DNA from: Alphaproteobacteria bacterium
GTDB taxonomy: Bacteria > Pseudomonadota > Alphaproteobacteria > Caulobacterales > Caulobacteraceae
Length of the DNA stretch: 64,000 nucleotides
Reading direction: 5' to 3'
Assembly (NCBI GenBank): GCA_018820205.1
Contig: JAHJOK010000036.1
Span: 55,634-119,633 of the forward strand
The notes beneath the pieces were generated by a model that worked only from the letters and a program-made list of their open reading frames with translations, did no database searches and was not told the DNA's origin. Position numbers and translations under genes: made by a program. Positions 58,310 through 64,000 of this stretch are shown piece by piece. How positions within the stretch are numbered: the first letter of the stretch is position 1; every line of letters starts with the position of its first letter.

Positions 58310-59650
58310 TTGCGCAATCTCGTCTCGGCGATCGAAGCCATCGACCCCCTGATCGTCACCGGTAAGGTGGCGGGGGTGTCCGGCCTCTTGATCGAGGCGC
58401 GCGGCGGGCTGTCGCGTCTGGCCGTCGGGGCGCGGGCCGAGATCCAGCGGCGGGGCGCGACGCCCCTGCCCGCAGAGGTCGTCGGCTTCCGGGACTCCAA
58501 GGCCCTGTTGATGCCGTTCGGCCCGGTCGAGGGCGTGGCGCCCGGCGCCGACATTCGCATTATCGGCGAACAGGCCAGCGTGCGCCCGACGAAGGCCTGG
58601 CTGGGCCGGATCATCGACGCGTTCGGACAACCGATCGACGGCAAGGGGCCGTTGCCGCAGGGGCCGGCGCCCTATCCCCTGCGCGCCTCGCCGCCCGCAG
58701 CGCATTCGCGCGGCCGGGTGGGCGAACGGCTGGACCTGGGGGTCCGGTCGATGGATGTGTTCACCACCACCTGCCGGGGTCAGCGGCTGGGCATCTTCGC
58801 CGGATCGGGCGTGGGCAAGTCGGTGCTGCTGTCGATGCTGGCCAAACAGGCGAGCTGCGACGTGGTCGTCGTCGGGCTGATCGGCGAACGGGGCCGGGAG
58901 GTCCGCGAGTTCATCGAGGAGACCCTGGGCGAGGAAGGCCTGAAACGCGCCATCGTGGTGGTGGCCACCAGTGACGAGCCCGCGCTGAAGCGGCGCCAGT
59001 CGGCCTATATGACCCTGGCCATCGCCGAATACCTGAGGGACCAGGATCTTGAGGTGCTGTGCCTGATGGACTCGGTCACCCGGTTCGCCATGGCCCAGCG
59101 CGAGATCGGCCTGGCCGCGGGCGAGCCGCCGACGACCAAGGGATACACCCCCACCGTCTTCACCGAACTGCCCAAACTGCTGGAGCGGGCGGGGCCGGGA
59201 CCGGTGCGGCCCGACGGAACGGAGGCGGGGCCGATCACCGCCCTGTTCACCGTTCTGGTCGACGGCGGCGACCATGACGAGCCGATCGCCGACGCCGTTC
59301 GAGGCATTCTGGACGGCCATATCGTGATGGACAGGAAGATCGCCGAGCGCGGTCGGTTTCCGGCCATCGACGTGCTGAAATCCGTCAGCCGGACCATGCC
59401 GGCCTGTCAGACCCCGCCGGAGCGGGAACTGAACCGGCGGGCGCGCCAGTGCCTGTCGGCCTATGCCTCGATGGAGGAGCTGATCAAGATCGGGGCCTAT
59501 CGCGCGGGGGCCGATCCGATCACCGATCGCGCCATCGCCCTAAACCCGGCGCTGGAGGCGTTTCTGGGTCAGGACAAGGACGATACGACCCGGCTGGCGG
59601 ATTCTTTCAACAGGTTGGAAAGCATTCTGAACCAAGGTCTGGCTCAGTGA
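58310..59650 (+). CDS. fliI: Flagellum-specific ATP synthase FliI
   Basis: A 446-residue ATPase that energises flagellar type III export. N-terminal [15 protein letters not shown], then [19 protein letters not shown] (Walker A), [69 protein letters not shown] (Walker B and catalytic Glu region) and [27 protein letters not shown], all FliI hallmarks. The start is TTG at 58310. fliJ follows after 28 bases. Confidence 0.95.
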   Translation: MRNLVSAIEAIDPLIVTGKVAGVSGLLIEARGGLSRLAVGARAEIQRRGATPLPAEVVGFRDSKALLMPFGPVEGVAPGADIRIIGEQASVRPTKAWLGRIIDAFGQPIDGKGPLPQGPAPYPLRASPPAAHSRGRVGERLDLGVRSMDVFTTTCRGQRLGIFAGSGVGKSVLLSMLAKQASCDVVVVGLIGERGREVREFIEETLGEEGLKRAIVVVATSDEPALKRRQSAYMTLAIAEYLRDQDLEVLCLMDSVTRFAMAQREIGLAAGEPPTTKGYTPTVFTELPKLLERAGPGPVRPDGTEAGPITALFTVLVDGGDHDEPIADAVRGILDGHIVMDRKIAERGRFPAIDVLKSVSRTMPACQTPPERELNRRARQCLSAYASMEELIKIGAYRAGADPITDRAIALNPALEAFLGQDKDDTTRLADSFNRLESILNQGLAQ

Positions 59651-59678
59651 CGTACGAGTTGGCGACCGGAGAGACTGT

Positions 59679-60089
59679 ATGACCGCCTGGGCCCATTCCC
59701 TGATCCGCATCTCCAACTACGAGGTCGAGACGCTGCAGAAGCGCCTGGCCGAGATCACCGGCCGCAAGGCGACCGCCGAAATGCGTCTGGCCGTGCTGGA
59801 CGCCGAGGTCGAAATCGAGCGCGAACGCGCCCGCGCCGACGCCGAGGCCGGTCTGTTGCTGCAGGCCTATATGAACGGCTGGAAGGCCCGCAAAGGCGCG
59901 GCCGAGGACGATCTGGTCACGCTCGACGCCGAGGAAGAAGGCGCGCGCGACGCCCTGACCGACGCCTATTCCGAGCTGAAGAAGTTCGAACACGTCGCCG
60001 AAACCACCCGCCTGAACGCCATCATCGCCGCCGGCAAGCGGGAGACGGCCGCGTTCGACGAGATGGGCCTGCGGCGGCGTGCGGGGTAG
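59679..60089 (+). CDS. fliJ: Flagellar export chaperone FliJ
   Basis: A 136-residue, almost entirely helical protein with a long coiled coil (SNYEVETLQKRLAEITGRKATAEMRLAVLDAEVEIERERA and KKFEHVAETTRLNAIIAAGKRETAAFDEMGLRR). Size, coiled coil and position directly after fliI identify FliJ, the stalk subunit of the export ATPase. GGAG lies 10 bases before the ATG. The xylanase-like gene begins 19 bases downstream. Confidence 0.9.
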   Translation: MTAWAHSLIRISNYEVETLQKRLAEITGRKATAEMRLAVLDAEVEIERERARADAEAGLLLQAYMNGWKARKGAAEDDLVTLDAEEEGARDALTDAYSELKKFEHVAETTRLNAIIAAGKRETAAFDEMGLRRRAG

Positions 60090-60108
60090 ATTTCGAGAGC
60101 ACTTCCCC

Positions 60109-61170
60109 ATGAAAAATGGGAGAAGCGCTGATCTGTCGCGCCGCACCCTGCTCGCCTCCACCCTGGCGCTGGCGGCCTGCGGGAACACCGCCGCGGCGCC
60201 GGTCGCGCCGCTGAAATCCATCGCCCCGTTCCCGATCGGCACGGCCGCCATGGCCGGGCAGTTCGACGATCCGGCCTGGGTCGATCTGGCCCTGACGCAG
60301 GTCTCCCAACTGACGCCGGAGTGGGAGATGAAGATGGAATATATCCTGGCCGCGCCGGGCGACTATCGCTGGGACGCGCCGGACCGGATCGCCGACTTCT
60401 GCACCGCTCATGAACTGCGCCTGCATGGCCATGCTCTGATCTGGTACTCGCAGGGCGCCGAACAGTTCGTCGGGCTAGACCGCGCGCGTTTCACGGCCGA
60501 GTTCGACCGCTACATCGCCGCCGTCGCCGGACGATACCGGGGCCGGGTCGTCGGCTGGGACGTGGTCAACGAGGCGGTGGCCGAGGACGGCGACGGTCTG
60601 CGCGACTGTCACTGGAGCGCCGCCCTGGGCCAGGACGGCTATATCGCGCGGGCGTTCGAACGGGCCAGGGCGGCCGACCCGGACGCGGTCCTGTTCCTGA
60701 ACGACTACAATCTGGAGAACCTGCCGGCGAAGGGCGCGACCTTCCTGAGGCTGGTCGAGCGGCTGCTGAAGGCGGGCGTTCCTGTCGGTGGCATCGGCAC
60801 CCAGTCGCACCTGGACATCGAGATCCCCGCCGGACAGACCGCCCCGTTCATCGCCGAAGCGGCGGCTTTCGGCCTGCCGATCCATGTGTCGGAACTGGAC
60901 GCCAGCCTGCGATCCGAGGGCCGGATCGACACCCGATCGCGCCAGACGCGCATCGCCCAGCAGACCGCCCGCGTGGCCGAACTGGCCGAGGCCTTCGTCG
61001 CCCTTCCCCCGGCCCAGCAATACGCCTTTACCGTCTGGGGCCTGCGCGACACCGACAGCTGGCTGCGTCGCGACGCCCGCGACGACGGCAAGGACAGCCC
61101 TCTGCTGTTCGACACATCGGGCAGGCCCAACCCGATGTTCGAGGCGGTGGCGGAGGCCATCGAAAGTTAG
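60109..61170 (+). CDS. GH10 endo-1,4-beta-xylanase-like lipoprotein
   Basis: A 353-residue glycoside hydrolase family 10 protein. N terminus SRRTLLASTLALAAC has a twin-Arg-like signal and lipobox Cys (about residue 24). The TIM-barrel motifs are LTPEWEMKMEYI, RLHGHALIWYSQ, GWDVVNEAV with acid/base Glu155, LNDYNLENL and IHVSELDAS with nucleophile Glu262, plus WGLRDTDSWLR. It hydrolyses xylan-type beta-1,4 linkages, probably at the cell surface. The ATG at 60109 is chosen; a GTG at 60079 overlapping fliJ would add 10 residues. Its place directly behind fliIJ is unusual. Confidence 0.9.
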   Translation: MKNGRSADLSRRTLLASTLALAACGNTAAAPVAPLKSIAPFPIGTAAMAGQFDDPAWVDLALTQVSQLTPEWEMKMEYILAAPGDYRWDAPDRIADFCTAHELRLHGHALIWYSQGAEQFVGLDRARFTAEFDRYIAAVAGRYRGRVVGWDVVNEAVAEDGDGLRDCHWSAALGQDGYIARAFERARAADPDAVLFLNDYNLENLPAKGATFLRLVERLLKAGVPVGGIGTQSHLDIEIPAGQTAPFIAEAAAFGLPIHVSELDASLRSEGRIDTRSRQTRIAQQTARVAELAEAFVALPPAQQYAFTVWGLRDTDSWLRRDARDDGKDSPLLFDTSGRPNPMFEAVAEAIES

Positions 61171-61314
61171 GGCGGCTCCCGCTCCAGGGTCGGCGCGGCC
61201 AGGGATCGAACTGGCGGGTCAGTGGCGGGGTGGTGACGCAAGGATGGCGTGGTCGCCGCGACCGAATTCCGGCTCTTGGAAGGCATCTGATAACAGAAAG
61301 CCGAGGAGGCCTTC

Positions 61315-61758
61315 ATGACTTTCAAGACGGACACCGCAAAGATCAAACGCTGGCGTGAGGAGCGTCATTGGTCGCAGGAACACCTGGCCGAGCTGTCAGG
61401 CATCGGCCTGCGGACGCTGCAGCGGATCGAAACGGGTCAGCAGGCGTCGGACGAGACGCTCAAGGCGCTCGCCAATGCGTATCAGATCGACGTCTCGGCG
61501 TTGGCGGTTGATCCCGAGGTTGAAGCGATCAACATCCTCCAGGCCCGGAACGCGAAAATTCGGTCCGGGCTGCGCCTGTCGCTGTGGATCCATCTGGCCG
61601 GCTATGCCGTCGGTATGGCCGTGTTTGTGGCGATTAGCGTCGGCGTGGGGGCCTTCGTGATGAAATGGCCGCTGATCTGGTGGACCGTCGGCGCGATCTC
61701 TCACGTGGCGACGGTCGTAATCGTGGAACAAGCGACACTCTATCAGGAACGCGAATGA
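61315..61758 (+). CDS. XRE-type regulator with 2TM C-terminal domain
   Basis: A 147-residue protein. Residues 1-65 are an XRE helix-turn-helix (IKRWREERHWSQEHLAELSGIGLRTLQRIETGQQASDETLKALANAYQID), residues about 80-140 hold two membrane segments (SLWIHLAGYAVGMAVFVAISVGVGAF and IWWTVGAISHVATVVIVEQ) of the 2TM family. A membrane-tethered DNA-binding protein is implied. GAGG lies 8 bases before the ATG at 61315. Targets unknown; convergent with ctrA across a terminator. Confidence 0.85.
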   Translation: MTFKTDTAKIKRWREERHWSQEHLAELSGIGLRTLQRIETGQQASDETLKALANAYQIDVSALAVDPEVEAINILQARNAKIRSGLRLSLWIHLAGYAVGMAVFVAISVGVGAFVMKWPLIWWTVGAISHVATVVIVEQATLYQERE

Positions 61759-61800
61759 CGGGCGCAGGGAGACCGGCCCCTGCCCCGAAACAGCAAAAGA

Positions 61801-61830
61801 CCCGCCGGTTTCCCGGCGGGCCTTTCGTTC
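61801..61830 (+). terminator. Intrinsic terminator between the XRE-2TM gene and ctrA
   Basis: CCCGCCGG (61801-61808) pairs with CCGGCGGG (61813-61820) around a TTTC loop, followed on the plus strand by CCTTTCGTT and preceded by AAAAGA, a good two-way intrinsic terminator for the convergent genes. Confidence 0.8.
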
Positions 61831-61852
61831 GGTCCGTAAGGGCCTAACCTTT

Positions 61853-62566
61853 TCAGGCGGCGGCGCTGACCGGCAGCGGCGCGGTGTTTTCCGACGGGTC
61901 GCGCAGGACGTAGCCCCGGCCCCAGACGGTCTCGATGTAATGTTTGCCGCCGGCAGCGGTCGCCAGCTTCTTGCGCAGCTTGCAGATGAAGACGTCGATG
62001 ATCTTCAGCTCGGGCTCGTCCATGCCGCCGTACAGGTGGTTCAGGAACATTTCCTTGGTCAGGGTCGTGCCCTTGCGGAGCGAGAGCAGCTCCAGCATCT
62101 GGTATTCCTTGCCCGTCAGGTGGACGCGATGGCCGTGCACCTCGACCGTCTTGGCGTCCAGGTTCACCGCGATCTCGCCGGTCGTGATGATGGCCTGGGC
62201 GTGACCCTTGGAGCGGCGGACCACGGCGTGGGTGCGCGCGATCAGCTCGTCCTTGTGGAAGGGTTTGGTCATGTAGTCGTCGGCGCCGCCGCCGAATGTC
62301 TTGACCTTGGTCTCGATCTCGGTCGAGCCCGACAGGATCATGACCGGGGTGTTGACCTTGCCGACGCGCAGCTGGCGCAGGACTTCCAGGCCGCTCATGT
62401 CCGGCAGGTTCAGGTCCAGCAGGATCAGGTCGTAGTCATAGATCTTGCCCAGGTCGATGCCTTCTTCGCCCAGATCGGTCGTGTAGACATTGAAGCCTTC
62501 CGACTTCAGCATCAGTTCGATGCTTTGCGCCGTGGCGTGATCGTCTTCGATAAGCAGAACGCGCAT
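61853..62566 (-). CDS. ctrA: Cell-cycle master response regulator CtrA
   Basis: A 237-residue OmpR-type response regulator. The receiver reads [34 protein letters not shown] (phospho-Asp51), [28 protein letters not shown]; the winged helix reads [36 protein letters not shown] and [17 protein letters not shown], ending with [16 protein letters not shown]. These are nearly invariant in CtrA orthologs. The C terminus VSAAA has the two terminal alanines needed for ClpXP turnover. CtrA controls replication start, division and flagellar genes. ATG at 62566 with a GGAG site upstream. Confidence 0.97.
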   Translation of the reverse strand: MRVLLIEDDHATAQSIELMLKSEGFNVYTTDLGEEGIDLGKIYDYDLILLDLNLPDMSGLEVLRQLRVGKVNTPVMILSGSTEIETKVKTFGGGADDYMTKPFHKDELIARTHAVVRRSKGHAQAIITTGEIAVNLDAKTVEVHGHRVHLTGKEYQMLELLSLRKGTTLTKEMFLNHLYGGMDEPELKIIDVFICKLRKKLATAAGGKHYIETVWGRGYVLRDPSENTAPLPVSAAA

Positions 62567-62635
62567 TCACGCCCCTCCAGGCAAAAGCTTGACCATATGT
62601 CCCGGCGTCCAGTTCCGGGTAACCTTGTTCGAGAG

Positions 62636-62666
62636 TTAACCGCTCAAAACCTTAAGAACAGTTAAC
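62636..62666 (-). promoter_or_regulatory. Candidate CtrA autoregulatory sites upstream of ctrA
   Basis: Three TTAA blocks lie close together: TTAAC (62636-62640), TTAA (62652-62655) and TTAAC (62662-62666). The last two form TTAA-N6-TTAA, one base short of the CtrA consensus TTAA-N7-TTAA. They are 70-100 bases from the ctrA start, where CtrA autoregulates in Caulobacter. Confidence 0.5.
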
Positions 62667-62682
62667 AGCACCCCGATGAGGC

Positions 62683-62791
62683 GAATCGTAGGCTGATTTG
62701 CGAATCGGCGTCGAGAGTCGTGAGTCAATGATTCGAAATATATTCGCGCCCCGCGACCGGCCCAATGGCGCCCTCCCGCTGCGACCGAATC
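62683..62791. promoter_or_regulatory. Cluster of six GANTC (CcrM methylation) sites upstream of ctrA
   Basis: GANTC sites are at 62683 (GAATC), 62702 (GAATC), 62715 (GAGTC), 62722 (GAGTC), 62730 (GATTC) and 62787 (GAATC), six in 109 bases. On the minus strand, one overlaps TTGACTC (62722-62728), a candidate -35 for ctrA. In Caulobacter the ctrA P1 promoter is switched by CcrM methylation of a GANTC at its -35, so this region is likely cell-cycle controlled for ctrA and possibly for the divergent gene. Confidence 0.7.
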
Positions 62792-62875
62792 TGACGTGTT
62801 AACGGACTATATTCCTATTCCTTGGAGGGACGCGCGCCAGAACGCCGCGCCCGCGATCTAGGGGGAGTTCCGCAA

Positions 62876-63241
62876 ATGCAAGAGCCGTATCGAGTTCAGG
62901 TGAGCGCGGAAGATCGTCGGCGCGCCGATCTGGTGCGGCAGGTCGTTTCGGTGCGGCTGGGCGTGCCGGCGGAGGCGATCACCGACGCCCGTCGCCTGGC
63001 GCCGCCCGCCCTGCGTGCGCGGCGGGTGGCGCTTTATCTCGCCTATGTCTCGCTGAACTGGCAGATGGAGCGGGTCGGTCATGCGTTCGGCGTCAACCGC
63101 CAGACCGCCGCCCGTGCCTGTCGCCGGATCGAGGATGCGCGCGACGAGGCCAACGTGAACGCCCTGCTGGAACAGATGGAGGACGCGATTCGTGCGGTCT
63201 GCGACGCGGCGCCGGCGTCCGGCCTGCCGGAGGTTGCATGA
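62876..63241 (+). CDS. DnaA-domain-IV-like helix-turn-helix protein
   Basis: A 121-residue protein divergent from ctrA. Residues about 15-95 resemble the C-terminal DNA-binding domain of DnaA: RADLVRQVVSVRLGVPAEAITDARRLAPPALRARRVALYLAYVSLNWQMERVGHAFGVNRQTAARACRRIED, with the helix-turn-helix and the R-x-x-A/H-ACRRIE signature, but without the ATPase domain. It could bind DnaA-box-like DNA or a promoter. The ATG at 62876 has GGGGGAG upstream. The stop overlaps the DUF6456 ATG (ATGA), so they are coupled. Confidence 0.75.
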   Translation: MQEPYRVQVSAEDRRRADLVRQVVSVRLGVPAEAITDARRLAPPALRARRVALYLAYVSLNWQMERVGHAFGVNRQTAARACRRIEDARDEANVNALLEQMEDAIRAVCDAAPASGLPEVA

Positions 63242-63945
63242 GCGGGGCGCGGGCGCGGGCCTTGCTGGCCCGTCCGGGGGCCTGGATCGACGTGGCGCGG
63301 GCGGGCGGATATGCCGTGCGGCTGGGCCCCGACCGACGGGCGCGGCCGCTCGTGACCCTGGACGAGGCGACGTTCCGGACCCTGGTCGAGGCGCCGGGAT
63401 TACGAACGCGGCCGGGCGGCGGATGGGTCGCTTTGGCGGTTCGCGAGACCAGGGATCAGCCTGACGTCGGGGCGCCGGGGCGGATCGAGGGCCTGCGCTC
63501 GATCATGGCGGCGGACGGCCGGATGACGTCTCACCGCGCCAATCTGGGCGAGAGCCCGATCGCCTGGCTGGCGCGCCGCACCGACGCCGCCGGCCGGCCG
63601 TGGCTGAGCCCCGCGGAGGTCGCGGCGGCCGAACGGCTGCGCATGGACGCCGAGATCGCCCAGTCGGGCCCGTCCCTGACCATGCGCTGGGACGCCCTGC
63701 CACGCACTGGCGGCGGCGGATCGGCGGCGCGGGTCGAGCCGGGGGACCGGGCCATGGCGGCGGGTCGCCGCGTGGCGCGGGCGCTGGAGGCCTGCGGACC
63801 CGCGCGCGGCTTCGTCGATCACATCTGCATCCGCGGTCGTTCGCTGCAACTGGCGGAGCAGGAACAGGGGCTGAGGCGGCGGACAGGCAAGCTGATGCTG
63901 AAACGCGGGCTGGCGACGCTCGCGCGGCACTATGGGGTCGGGTGA
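63238..63945 (+). CDS. DUF6456 protein
   Basis: A 235-residue protein. The C-terminal DUF6456 pattern is seen: ANLGESPIAWLARRTDAAGRPWLSPAEVAAAERLRMDAEIAQSGPSLTMRWD, then DRAMAAGRRVARALEACGPARGFVDHICIRGRSLQLAEQEQGLRRRTGKLMLKRGLATLARHYG. The N-terminal half (LLARPGAWIDVARAGGYAVRLG) may be a separate small domain. Function unknown; the family is common in alphaproteobacteria, often near cell-cycle genes. Coupled by an ATGA overlap to the DnaA-like gene. Confidence 0.82.
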   Translation: MSGARARALLARPGAWIDVARAGGYAVRLGPDRRARPLVTLDEATFRTLVEAPGLRTRPGGGWVALAVRETRDQPDVGAPGRIEGLRSIMAADGRMTSHRANLGESPIAWLARRTDAAGRPWLSPAEVAAAERLRMDAEIAQSGPSLTMRWDALPRTGGGGSAARVEPGDRAMAAGRRVARALEACGPARGFVDHICIRGRSLQLAEQEQGLRRRTGKLMLKRGLATLARHYGVG

Positions 63946-63982
63946 GGAGTCGCGTTCCGGACGGGCATGCAGAGTCCGCGAT

Positions 63983-63998
63983 GGGGGGGGGGGGGGGG
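63983..63998. repeat. Run of 16 G
   Basis: Sixteen consecutive G residues at the very end of the window, preceded by GCGAT. In a 67% GC genome a run this long is rare, and such runs are also a known artefact of some two-colour sequencing chemistries, so treat it with caution. Confidence 0.6.
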
Positions 63999-64000
63999 AC

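Overview
The window is about 67% GC and almost fully coding. It carries a full-length ctrA with a dense GANTC cluster upstream, adjacent zauP/zapA, rpoH, a MucR/Ros regulator, fliI-fliJ and a complete Rhodobacter-capsulatus-type gene transfer agent (GTA) cluster. Together these point to an alphaproteobacterium of the Caulobacterales, most likely Brevundimonas or a close relative. That placement is inferred from gene content and protein similarity recognised by eye, not from a database search. I saw no rRNA, tRNA, CRISPR array or insertion sequence.

Layout. 1-9200: the end of a PhoD-like phosphatase, a DUF305 lipoprotein, a minus-strand block (zauP, zapA, probable 6S RNA, 5-formyl-THF cyclo-ligase, YmdB-type phosphoesterase), transketolase, a frameshifted VOC/glyoxalase gene, a lipoprotein, purT and an S41 peptidase. 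9250-19000: an M1 aminopeptidase, then a glycolytic run gap / small membrane protein / pgk / small membrane protein / fba, followed by an RluA-type pseudouridine synthase, a small GNAT, a ThuA-domain protein and a secreted protein. 19000-24450: rpoH, a pseudo-receiver protein, purA, serC and a CbpA-like DnaJ.

24549-41073 (minus strand): the GTA structural cluster in canonical order, from a TerS-like gene, TerL, head spike base and fiber, portal, protease, capsid and connectors through tail proteins to the megatron baseplate protein. It is interrupted by plus-strand non-phage genes at two places (34783-36349 and 30097-30783) and by one copy of a dispersed palindromic repeat. The head-spike pair lies inside the main cluster between terminase and portal.

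41200-57977: a hybrid sensor kinase, a YcgN cysteine-cluster protein, an ABC-F ATPase, a 680-base gap with a very strong hairpin, an orphan NMT1-type binding protein, two DUF2336 genes flanking mucR, a small membrane protein, cysK, a second large hybrid kinase and a soluble PAS chemoreceptor ending in a CheR/CheB-type tether motif. 58300-64000: fliI-fliJ, a GH10 xylanase-like lipoprotein, an XRE-2TM regulator, ctrA, and, divergent from ctrA, a DnaA-domain-IV-like small protein coupled to a DUF6456 protein. The window ends in a run of 16 G.

Themes. Cell-cycle, division and motility genes (ctrA, zapA/zauP, mucR, fliIJ, MCP), central carbon metabolism (tkt, gap, pgk, fba) and a domesticated phage-like GTA make up most of the window. 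Two places look like reading-frame damage or base errors (VOC gene near 5536; TerS/TerL junction near 40720).
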